From positions 1 through 34,014 of the IMG/VR virus record IMGVR_UViG_3300033571_009822: a stretch of DNA of 34,014 nucleotides; one strand, written 5' to 3'. Shown piece by piece: positions 11,323 to 18,629 of the stretch (its first letter is position 1; each line of letters starts with the position of its first letter). This DNA comes from a virus. Under the pieces are notes generated by a model, which searched no databases, was not told where the DNA came from, and worked only from the letters and a program-made list of their open reading frames with translations. Made by a program: the position numbers and the translations under genes.

Positions 11323-11996
11323 TTTGCACCTCCTAGGCATTCTGTCCGCCAATTGCACCAACCACACGGCCATTTCCGCTTGGTTGCGTTGGGGAGCCGT
11401 GGCGGCTTCCGATCCCCGTAATAGTTTAGCACGCGCAGCACCCGCTGTGCGCGGTCGCCCCAATCGTCCAGGTCAACTGGAAACTCGGCGATCTCAAAAC
11501 TGTCCTTGCTGACGTAGACTACCCACGCCTCGACATGGACGGTTCCCAATTCCTTGGCCTTGTCTCGACCAATAATATTGGCATACGATGCCACCTGTGT
11601 GGCATGCTCAGGCTTAGCGTCGCGCAACCGGCTGAAGCCACCAGACTTAATACTCTTGAACTCCAGCACGGCGTAACCGCCCTCCTTGAGGTCAAGCAGC
11701 GCGTCAATATTCCCAGCGAAGTTGTTCTCCGCGTCCTCTACCGGCACCTCAAACTTGATGTCGTCGCCGTAGGCTTCGGTCAGCGCGTTCACAAGGAAAT
11801 CGCCGACAGCGTTGCCCATGGCAAAGATGCGCAGGGTTTCTGCGGTAAATGGCTCTGAGTGTGGCACTCCGTGCGACGAATACCAATGTGCTCGGATGCA
11901 TCCGCCCAAAAGCGAACCGCGCCACTTTTGCTTAGATGGCCGACCAATCTCCTGCCGCTTGGCAAGGACCTGATCGACTTGCTGTCCTACGTGCAT
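11319..11996 (-). CDS. Cas4/RecB-like nuclease with predicted Fe-S cluster
   Basis: ATG 11996 (after GGAGG, 5 bases) is preferred over an in-frame start at 12059 that overlaps a hairpin. The 225 residues have the Cas4/AddB pattern: GGC with C33, the nuclease core GNIDALLD (D98) and LEFKS (E112, K114), QVASY (Q134, Y138), and C211, C214, C220 near the end. The four cysteines would hold a 4Fe-4S cluster. Such proteins are 5'-3' or 3'-5' exonucleases. Placed just before the ERF annealase, this one probably makes the single strands that ERF anneals. No CRISPR array or other cas gene is present. Confidence 0.85.
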   Translation of the reverse strand: MHVGQQVDQVLAKRQEIGRPSKQKWRGSLLGGCIRAHWYSSHGVPHSEPFTAETLRIFAMGNAVGDFLVNALTEAYGDDIKFEVPVEDAENNFAGNIDALLDLKEGGYAVLEFKSIKSGGFSRLRDAKPEHATQVASYANIIGRDKAKELGTVHVEAWVVYVSKDSFEIAEFPVDLDDWGDRAQRVLRVLNYYGDRKPPRLPNATKRKWPCGWCNWRTECLGGAK

Positions 11997-12025
11997 ACCC
12001 ACCTCCGTCACCCCCCAAGAATTAG

Positions 12026-12059
12026 GTGCCGGCTGGGGGAGGTGGATCCCAGCCGGCAC
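12026..12059 (-). promoter_or_regulatory. Perfect 12-bp intergenic hairpin
   Basis: GTGCCGGCTGGG (12026-12037) and CCCAGCCGGCAC (12048-12059) are perfect complements around a 10-base loop, in the gap between the SDR gene and the Cas4-like gene. Read leftward the next bases are CTAATTCTT, only weakly U-rich. It may be a weak terminator or an mRNA stabiliser separating the sugar genes from the recombination genes. Confidence 0.6.
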
Positions 12060-12079
12060 ATGTGCGCATCTTACTCTAT

Positions 12080-13015
12080 CTAGTCGTTACCCGCAAGTTC
12101 TCGCTTGAGCTCTTCAATGCGTGGCAACTTGTTGCGGTTCTTGCTTGCGCAAGCGGCCAGCCGCTGAACTGTTTCCACGTCGTGAAGTACGCGCGGGTTC
12201 ACTGGCACAAGATGTGGGTCTCGCAGCGTACCCATGTAGTACGACCGGTGATCTGCATTCGCCAGCGCTTCGTCCTTGACGACTTCGGCATTCAGCGCAG
12301 CCCCGATAATCTCTGCTGCCTTGAACATGCTGGTGTTCTGCCCAGTGACGTTGTAGATTCCGTGATAGTTTTGGATGCCGCCATCAATGGCCTTAACAAT
12401 TGTGTCCGCCGCATCCTGCACGTGAAGGATTGGCCGCTTTGCATCACTGGTTGGGGCGATTCGATTAGTCGTTACCGCCTCCAGCGCAAAGTGGTTAATC
12501 CCAAGATCAACTCGGAAGTTCGGTGCGTCGCCCCATAGCGTAGCGAAGCGAAGGATCGTGGCGTTTGGTACCACGGTATCCATAAGCCGCTCTGCCTTTA
12601 CCTTGGAGTCCGCGTATGCCGTCAGCGGATTGACAGGAGTCTGCTCCACGCAAAGATCCGCCGACACTCCGTACACCGAAGCAGACGATGCCAAGATGTG
12701 CTGGGTATCTGGGAATAGGCTGGCAACTTCTGCGACAAGATCAACGTTGGTCGTGTACGTCAAGCCAGGCGACAACTCACCCATTGGGTCATTGCTAATT
12801 GCCGCAAGGTGAACGACCGCCTTTGGCCGGTCAAAGATTGAGAGGATTCCATTTGGGTGTGCTACCTGCACGTCTGGCAGATAGGCAAACGGGATGTCCT
12901 CGTCGTAAATGACTGGGTCTACGCCGACGACTAGGTAGTTCCTATCCCGCAACGCCTTGACGACGAGCGGCCCAAGGTACCCACGATTTCCAGTAACGAT
13001 AACAACTCGACTCAC
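12080..13015 (-). CDS. NAD-dependent nucleotide-sugar epimerase/dehydratase (extended SDR)
   Basis: The 311-residue Rossmann protein has GNRGYLG (9-15) for NAD binding, HLAAISNDP (69-77), SSASVYG (110-116) and the catalytic pair YADSK (Y134, K138). These mark an extended SDR acting on nucleotide sugars. The exact reaction (4-epimerase, 4,6-dehydratase or reductase) cannot be told from sequence by eye. The start is GTG 13015, overlapping the RmlD-like stop (GTGA) with AGGGGG upstream. With the RmlD-like and RmlC-like genes it would build an activated deoxysugar. RmlA-like or RmlB-like genes are not in the window and may come from the host. Confidence 0.85.
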   Translation of the reverse strand: MSRVVIVTGNRGYLGPLVVKALRDRNYLVVGVDPVIYDEDIPFAYLPDVQVAHPNGILSIFDRPKAVVHLAAISNDPMGELSPGLTYTTNVDLVAEVASLFPDTQHILASSASVYGVSADLCVEQTPVNPLTAYADSKVKAERLMDTVVPNATILRFATLWGDAPNFRVDLGINHFALEAVTTNRIAPTSDAKRPILHVQDAADTIVKAIDGGIQNYHGIYNVTGQNTSMFKAAEIIGAALNAEVVKDEALANADHRSYYMGTLRDPHLVPVNPRVLHDVETVQRLAACASKNRNKLPRIEELKRELAGND

Positions 13016-13899
13016 TTGTACCCCCTTAGATGCTGGCGCAGCACATCCGCCCAGAAAGGCAGTTGCGGCAATTTATTATTCTGCAATGCCGAATAGGACG
13101 GTCGCAGATTATCCGTTGCATCGTCCGCACGCGGGAAGATGCGCTGGTTCAATCCTAGCTCATCGTTGACGAACTTGGCAATAAGATAAAAAGATGCTGA
13201 CCCTTCGCACACCGCATGGTACACGCCTGGGACAGCATCTTTTGTTACTGCTAGGTTCACGATAGTATTTGCCGCTGCCGGCAGGTAGGTCGGGCTAACA
13301 ATCTGCCCGTCTGGCATGTTTAGGCTCTTGCCGTACTGCCACGTCAGATTGTCTACGAAAGAGTGGCGAAGCGGAGACTTCCACTTGCCAAACGGCGAAG
13401 AGATACGGACGACAATGCCGTCCTTCCCCAACACCGAAATCTCCCCCGACCGCTTGCTCTTTCCGTAAACGGACGGAGCGCCAAAGGAAAAGTATTGCGA
13501 CTCTGGGTCTTCGCCTTCGCCAATCTTCCCCGTGATAGGGCGCGGATACCGGTCGTTCAGTTTCCCAAACACGTAATCCGTTGAGATGTAGACAATAGGC
13601 CTAGAACTAGCGATGACTGCTGGGATCAAATGATTGACCCGATCAGCCATGCGCGGGTTACTCTCGCACAAGTTTACATCCCGATAGGCGCTGGTGTAGA
13701 TGATTGACGAGAACGGCTCCACGACGCGACGAACTTCGCCAGCGTTTGCGGTTTCCGCATTGAACACGACATCGGTTGCCCGGTATCGCGGCAAGTCGTC
13801 GCTCTTCTCCCTGCCAATAATCTTATTCTCTACCCTTGCCAAGTCCAATGCTTCAGCAATATGCTGTCCGACTTGGCCGTTGCCGAATACGCCGATCAT
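13012..13899 (-). CDS. rmlD: RmlD-like dTDP-4-dehydrorhamnose reductase family protein
   Basis: RmlD-type SDRs reduce the 4-keto group of dTDP-4-keto-6-deoxysugars. The 295 residues show GNGQVGQ (about 6-12), YTSAYRDVNLCESNP (AAYT-V-D-x-C/A-E type), YISTDYVFG, the catalytic VYGKSKRSGE (Y and K spaced by 3), and the closing RPSYSALQNNKL, matching the RP.nS.L..KL text of RmlD. The start at 13899 has AAGGGGGAG upstream. It lies between a DEDD exonuclease gene and the SDR gene. Substrate unproven. Confidence 0.85.
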   Translation of the reverse strand: MIGVFGNGQVGQHIAEALDLARVENKIIGREKSDDLPRYRATDVVFNAETANAGEVRRVVEPFSSIIYTSAYRDVNLCESNPRMADRVNHLIPAVIASSRPIVYISTDYVFGKLNDRYPRPITGKIGEGEDPESQYFSFGAPSVYGKSKRSGEISVLGKDGIVVRISSPFGKWKSPLRHSFVDNLTWQYGKSLNMPDGQIVSPTYLPAAANTIVNLAVTKDAVPGVYHAVCEGSASFYLIAKFVNDELGLNQRIFPRADDATDNLRPSYSALQNNKLPQLPFWADVLRQHLRGYK

Positions 13900-13914
13900 C
13901 GCTCCCCCTTCTTT

Positions 13915-14727
13915 TTAGCGGTGAATTGTTGCAACTCCCGCCTTCAACTTGTCAAAGATTTCTCGCAGTACCAGCACGTCGGCTTCGCAGTGCTCAACGA
14001 TAGTTTCAAACTGCTCGTCGTCACCGTGGTCAGCCTTGTCCCAGATGCGTGGCGAGAGTTGAGTCTTGCCATTCTTTGCCTCAAAGAACGCCTCGGCATT
14101 GGCAAGGGACTTTCGCCCGATGTTGAACATGCCGCCCTTGGCTAGGTACATTGCGTCAATGTGCATTCGTGGGTACAGCAACGGAAGGTTGTGGTACGCC
14201 AGTCGAGCATTGATGCGCGGAACGTCAAACAACTTGCCGTTCCATGACACGAGAACATCAAACTTGCTGATGAGCTCAGCGTATGCCTGCACCGCAGGGC
14301 CGTCGTCTAGGACGTTTTTGCCTGGGTGGGTCTTCACTGAGATTGTGGTGACATTGCCAAACTGGTCAGCAACTGAGCCGCAGAGGAACCGGCTCCACAT
14401 GGAGAAGGTTGTCTCGATGTCAAAGTAGCCCATCGTCAATCCAACAAAATCCGTTTGCTTAACAGCCGGACGCTTTTTAGGCGTAAGCAGCCACTCCAAC
14501 GGATCTGTATATACAACAGGATCTTTAGTACTGGTTTTAGTCAGTGTCTTAGACCCGCCCGCTGCGGCGGGAGAGCGATCGTACTGCTTTGTCTTGGCCT
14601 TGTCAAGTTTCCGCCTAAACAACTTCTGAACGCTATGCTTTGTAGCGCCGTTGCCGATCTCTTCGGCAATCTTTGCGAACGAAAGACCACGCTTGCGAAG
14701 AATCTCAATGTCCTTCATTGCGCCCAT
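13915..14727 (-). CDS. DEDD exonuclease (RNase H-like) with N-terminal HTH
   Basis: ATG 14727 follows GGGGGTTAGAC and is preferred over a frame start at 14802 inside the neighbour. Residues 8-40 look like a helix-turn-helix (LRKRGLSFAKIAEEIGNGATKHSVQKLFRR), followed by a basic linker. From residue 99 the protein is an RNase H-like exonuclease: YFDIET (D103, E105), LVSWNGKLFDVPRINARL (D168), HIDAMYLAKG (D191) and CEADVLVLREIF (D250). This is the pattern of the predicted YprB-like 3'-5' nucleases. The fusion of a DNA-binding head to the nuclease is of note. Confidence 0.8.
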   Translation of the reverse strand: MGAMKDIEILRKRGLSFAKIAEEIGNGATKHSVQKLFRRKLDKAKTKQYDRSPAAAGGSKTLTKTSTKDPVVYTDPLEWLLTPKKRPAVKQTDFVGLTMGYFDIETTFSMWSRFLCGSVADQFGNVTTISVKTHPGKNVLDDGPAVQAYAELISKFDVLVSWNGKLFDVPRINARLAYHNLPLLYPRMHIDAMYLAKGGMFNIGRKSLANAEAFFEAKNGKTQLSPRIWDKADHGDDEQFETIVEHCEADVLVLREIFDKLKAGVATIHR

Positions 14728-14729
14728 GT

Positions 14730-14969
14730 CTAACCCCCGATCAATTGTAGGAAGAGCTGCATCACCGAGCCGGCGATGGACAGACCTATCCCTACCTTCC
14801 ATTGTACACCAATCTCTGCTTTCGTGTGTAAATCCTGCCGTACTTTTCTGGCCATTTCGTCGGTCGCCTGAACAACCTCGACCTGACGCAGCCTGTCCTC
14901 AATCCGACCGGTTTGGTCTCGCAATAGGCGGATTTCCTCTAACAGGGTCTGGAACTGGTTGTTGGTCAT
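14730..14969 (-). CDS. Coiled-coil plus C-terminal membrane protein (79 aa), holin-like candidate
   Basis: Residues 1-50 form a charged coiled coil (LLEEIRLLRDQTGRIEDRLRQV). Residues 56-78 are one hydrophobic span (WKVGIGLSIAGSVMQLFLQLIGG). This layout resembles XhlA-type phage membrane proteins that take part in lysis. It starts in TAATG overlap with the tail-tip gene. A second holin candidate lies at 8418, so the assignment is open. Confidence 0.75.
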   Translation of the reverse strand: MTNNQFQTLLEEIRLLRDQTGRIEDRLRQVEVVQATDEMARKVRQDLHTKAEIGVQWKVGIGLSIAGSVMQLFLQLIGG

Positions 14970-16801
14970 TACGACGATCTTCCGGCTCGGAATGCAGAAG
15001 CAAGAACAAGGTCCATCTCAATCCGCTCGTGGCCCTCTGTCTCGCCAAACCAACGGACACCAGAAATAATGAATGGAGTATTGTCTAGGGCAACAAGGTT
15101 TGAGACATTATCTTGTAATCCGCTGGCAGTGCCAGCAGAAACAAGGGTATTGGTTTTTATTGTCACATTTACAGTCGAACCAAGATCCCACCCATTCCAC
15201 ATTTCAACTCCGTCAACAACAACGGAAAAACCAATTCTTCGGGTATTGTCCGAAGAGTAAATACGCTTTAACCTTGCCGCTTCTTTTGTCGCTGCTTCTT
15301 CGTTGATAAAGCCAGTTTTTGTTACAATTAACGGAATTCTGCCAATTGTTCCGATACTAGCGGTATCCGATGAAGTTGCCCCAATAGTATTGATTCCGTA
15401 GTTTTGTGCCGAAGATCCAGACAAATATTGCCCGCTCGGAATAACCGTAATTTCGTTTCTTACACTTGCGTAACCAGGGGTGTATGAGAAACTTTTTAAC
15501 GTATATGGGTACATAAGCGCAAGCGAAGTAGAACTCGTTACGTTAAGGTTCAACTTAAATTTACCGTTGTAATCGCTAGTGCCAGACGGACGGTCAATCC
15601 CGAATGTTACAACCTTGCTAGTGTCTGCCCCCATCTGAAGATCGCAGACATCGGCGATAGCAGTAAGCACATTTTTCCCATAAAGGTAAGTGGTGTGTGT
15701 AGCCGTAGCCGATGAAATGGTTGTTAGCGTGGAGTAATCTAGTCGACTCTTTGTTGAAGTTGCATCGGCAAACAGCCGAGAAATAATAGTGTTCGCTGTT
15801 TCGTTTGTTCCTTGGCCAAGCGTTACGGAATCAGAAATTTTTCCGACCTTTGCCAGGTGGAATGTAGCTGTGCTTGATTGATAAATTGATGCGTAAATCT
15901 GGAATTTATATGTTACCCCATTACGCAGCGGGAAAATTGTGCGGTTATATGTGCTGCTATATAGGATAGATGGGTACATAGCAACCGGCCTAGTCAGTTG
16001 ATTAGTCTGTTTACCTGTTTCATAGCCAAATAGTTTAAGTGTTACGCCAGTAGCCTTAAAGCGATTGACTCCAGTCGTTGCATCCGAAGAGATACTCTGC
16101 ACGTATGCGATTACGCCATTAGTCCCAAGTGGCGGCTGACCATCGTCGGGAGGCCCAGATGGAGACGCAATGACCCATGCCGACCACGTTTGCGTTCCAG
16201 CAGCAAAGCCAGTGCTACTACCAGCCCAGTTAAGGTCAAATTTAAGTTCAATGGACGGGCCAGTTAGAGTCTCGCTACTATAAAAAGTGGTGTTCGTTAC
16301 GCTATCGATTACAAGAGGGCTAACAGTTACCCCAGATACGGAAATAGTCGTAGTGGCATTAGTTGTTACTCCGGTAACGCCATAGATTGATCCATAAAAT
16401 TCTGAAGCGCTAAGGTTCGGATTTAGTGATGCGCTGTCGCCAATGGTCATGCCGGGGAATGCCGTGAAGTCTTGCTCAAGTACGGCTTTGTAATCCAGCC
16501 CACTAAAAGTGGTCTCGTAGTCAGTGACCGTGTAATCATTCAGAATTCCTGCGGCAATAAATTCCCACCGCGAACGAGAGGTTGACCACCGGTCAATTTC
16601 ATAGTGCCTCTCTAGGGGAACAAATTGGGTGATCTGCTGATGGTCATTAGGCAGTGTCCAAAACGCCGAGCCGACATCGTTTGCCTGTTCTTCAGAGCCA
16701 ATTGCCTTGGCATCAAACACAACGGCCTTAACCGCACCGCGCCACCCTCCAGTACCAGTACGATCCCACAACGTAATCCGAAATTTTAGTTGACTGCTCA
16801 A
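14969..16801 (-). CDS. Tail-tip / minor tail protein (610 aa)
   Basis: Start TTG 16801 is preferred: GGGAGG lies 7 bases upstream and it overlaps the Dit-like stop (TTGA). A TTG at 16807 is too close to that site. The N-terminal 120 residues (FRITLWDRTG, then WEFIAAGILNDYTVTDYETTFSGLDYKAVLEQDF) resemble the first domain of Tal/gp37-like siphophage minor tail proteins. Residues 130-330 are Thr/Ser-rich beta structure, perhaps an inserted carbohydrate-binding region. The rest (FADATSTKSRLDYS..., ending HERIEMDLVLASAF) returns to the tail-hub type. It probably sits at the tail tip and contacts the host. Confidence 0.75.
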   Translation of the reverse strand: MSSQLKFRITLWDRTGTGGWRGAVKAVVFDAKAIGSEEQANDVGSAFWTLPNDHQQITQFVPLERHYEIDRWSTSRSRWEFIAAGILNDYTVTDYETTFSGLDYKAVLEQDFTAFPGMTIGDSASLNPNLSASEFYGSIYGVTGVTTNATTTISVSGVTVSPLVIDSVTNTTFYSSETLTGPSIELKFDLNWAGSSTGFAAGTQTWSAWVIASPSGPPDDGQPPLGTNGVIAYVQSISSDATTGVNRFKATGVTLKLFGYETGKQTNQLTRPVAMYPSILYSSTYNRTIFPLRNGVTYKFQIYASIYQSSTATFHLAKVGKISDSVTLGQGTNETANTIISRLFADATSTKSRLDYSTLTTISSATATHTTYLYGKNVLTAIADVCDLQMGADTSKVVTFGIDRPSGTSDYNGKFKLNLNVTSSTSLALMYPYTLKSFSYTPGYASVRNEITVIPSGQYLSGSSAQNYGINTIGATSSDTASIGTIGRIPLIVTKTGFINEEAATKEAARLKRIYSSDNTRRIGFSVVVDGVEMWNGWDLGSTVNVTIKTNTLVSAGTASGLQDNVSNLVALDNTPFIISGVRWFGETEGHERIEMDLVLASAFRAGRSS

Positions 16802-17700
16802 ATCCAAGCCTCCCGGTGATTCATAGTTACCGTAAGCGCAGAAAAGGGAACACCACCGCTAGGAACAACTGAGAATGTCTTGCTTCCTGGGGGGATGTAT
16901 GGAAACCCAGAACTCGTGGAGCCGAGAAGCGTCATGTTTGTTTGGCTCAATCCGCCAGAAAAAGTGGTAATAATGCGACGATTGCTGTCTACATCCACAG
17001 TTGTTGAGGCTGGAACGGTCACCTCTGTCCTAAACACATCGGTGATTGCAATGGTCACAACCGTGGTAGCCGTAGAGGACAAGGTTATAATTGGATAGGC
17101 ATTGTAATTTCCATTATTCGTAACCGTGGTGGTGCTTGTTGAAAAGGTCGTACTAATTCCAGGTCCAAGCTTTCTTGGGTCTTTGCAGAATAACGTAATT
17201 GACACTGTCGTTGCGCCACCCCTATCGCTAGTTTGCGGTGTCATGGCATCGCTCCGAAGATTGTAGGCAGGAGTCGAAAGAGGCCGAACGAATAGCGTTA
17301 GGGGAATTCCAGAGGAGGAGTAAGCGCTATACGCAATTGTCTGTTGCGTAAAATTAAGCGCACGGAAACCATCGTTGCTTGCGGCCCACTCAGGGTATGG
17401 CTGGAACGCCTGATTCAGGTTATTCAATCGGTCGTGCAAGTCGGCCATGCTTGAACCAAACACTTGCACAATCATTTGCACTGATCGACTAGAGAGCGTG
17501 GCAATATCTGTATCTGCTCCGTCTCGCTGGGCCAGTTTGTCTACAAATCCAGATACCCCAATGTTCCCATAGGAAACACTGTCAACGAAGTAGCCGCTCA
17601 AGGGCTGCCCTGGTCCAGGGGAGGAGGTAAGGCTATTGAGGTTAATGATTGCCGATGTTGCCGTCCCAGTCGCAATGGAAATGGGTTTAGAGAAATCCAT
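16798..17700 (-). CDS. Dit-like distal tail protein (300 aa)
   Basis: Dit forms the ring between tail and tip. The features seen are SVSYGNIGVSGFVDKLAQRDG, LNQAFQPYPEWAASNDGFRALNF, a FVRPLSTPAY segment, TVSITLFCKDPRKLG, then a Thr-rich beta sandwich (NNGNYNAYPIITLSS) and a closing loop, matching the two-domain layout of siphovirus tail components. ATG 17700 is in TAATG overlap with the adaptor stop. It follows the adaptor gene directly, with no tail-tube or tape-measure gene between. Confidence 0.75.
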   Translation of the reverse strand: MDFSKPISIATGTATSAIINLNSLTSSPGPGQPLSGYFVDSVSYGNIGVSGFVDKLAQRDGADTDIATLSSRSVQMIVQVFGSSMADLHDRLNNLNQAFQPYPEWAASNDGFRALNFTQQTIAYSAYSSSGIPLTLFVRPLSTPAYNLRSDAMTPQTSDRGGATTVSITLFCKDPRKLGPGISTTFSTSTTTVTNNGNYNAYPIITLSSTATTVVTIAITDVFRTEVTVPASTTVDVDSNRRIITTFSGGLSQTNMTLLGSTSSGFPYIPPGSKTFSVVPSGGVPFSALTVTMNHREAWI

Positions 17701-18629
17701 TAGCCAAGTCTCCTAATTGTGCGGATGCGGGTTTTCTCAAGCCGCCATCGGGCTTGGGCGGCTGCTGCTAGGTTGTTCAGCCCAAGGGCCGTCACATCTG
17801 TGTTGCCGCCGACGACAGTCCACTGCTGGAACTGAGCGCGGTCAAACATCAGCATCGAGAGGGCCTCTGCCGCAACGAACACCTTAACCGCGTATTGCGC
17901 TCGGTTGTTCAGGTCAGTGGTCACGGTCGATGGGGAGATGGCTACACCAGCAGTGGTATAGGTTGGGTTGATCGCACCCCACGGCTTGTACCCATACACG
18001 CGCAACGTTCCTGTGTTGGAAGAAAACGCATAGTGAGTGGGCAATTCAAGATTACCATTAAAAAAGTCCCAGCCAGAGTCTGCACCTTCGCCAACCGTTG
18101 GCTTGATGGTCTCTGCGTATTTCGGCTGCACGATGGTATTCACCACGCCAGCGCTTGAGAACGTGCCAACGGATGTTGTGTTGGCAAGGATAAACGTGGA
18201 GGACGTAGATGAAATTACGGTCCCAGTGATGTTGTAGCCAGTTGGAACAACACCCGTGACTGATACTTCCTCGCCCACATCAAACGTCATGTCGTTTCCA
18301 GGGGCAGAGATGCCTGTGTAGGTATAGGTATTTTGCCCAGTGGAAGAGGCATATGTTGCCCCGCTAATCGTGGCGCTCTTTGAGATTGCGTTGTACACGT
18401 CTACGCGGATCGGCCAGTTCACGGCAGACAGCGCGTATGAGTGAATTGCCCCCTGGTCAGGGACGCTAAACGAGATAGGCTCTACGCCCTCATTGGGGTA
18501 GATAGAGCTGACCGCGTCAATCCCCTGCTCGATGAGTTCACCGAGTTGGGCATCAGTCCACGTGGTGCTATTGGCATCGCGCAGGTTCCTGCGAATGCCG
18601 GTGAGTAGGGTCTCAAAACTTACTGTCAT
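17700..18629 (-). CDS. Head-tail adaptor/connector protein with inserted beta domain (309 aa)
   Basis: The N-terminus (LLTGIRRNLRDANSTTWTDAQLGELIEQGIDAVSSIYP) is typical of phage head-completion adaptors that bind the portal. The C-terminal helices (AVKVFVAAEALSMLMFDRAQF, then AAAAQARWRLEKTRIRTI) complete that fold. Between about residues 83 and 165 lies an extra beta-rich segment with GEEVSVTGVVPTGYNITGTV and STFILANTT, the kind of short beta repeat found in virion surface proteins. ATG 18629 is in TAATG overlap with the glycosyltransferase gene. Confidence 0.75.
   Translation of the reverse strand: MTVSFETLLTGIRRNLRDANSTTWTDAQLGELIEQGIDAVSSIYPNEGVEPISFSVPDQGAIHSYALSAVNWPIRVDVYNAISKSATISGATYASSTGQNTYTYTGISAPGNDMTFDVGEEVSVTGVVPTGYNITGTVISSTSSTFILANTTSVGTFSSAGVVNTIVQPKYAETIKPTVGEGADSGWDFFNGNLELPTHYAFSSNTGTLRVYGYKPWGAINPTYTTAGVAISPSTVTTDLNNRAQYAVKVFVAAEALSMLMFDRAQFQQWTVVGGNTDVTALGLNNLAAAAQARWRLEKTRIRTIRRLG

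Noticed and set aside
11319-11996. Cas4-like gene as part of a CRISPR system
   Set aside because: No repeat array and no other cas gene is present; the neighbours are recombination genes.
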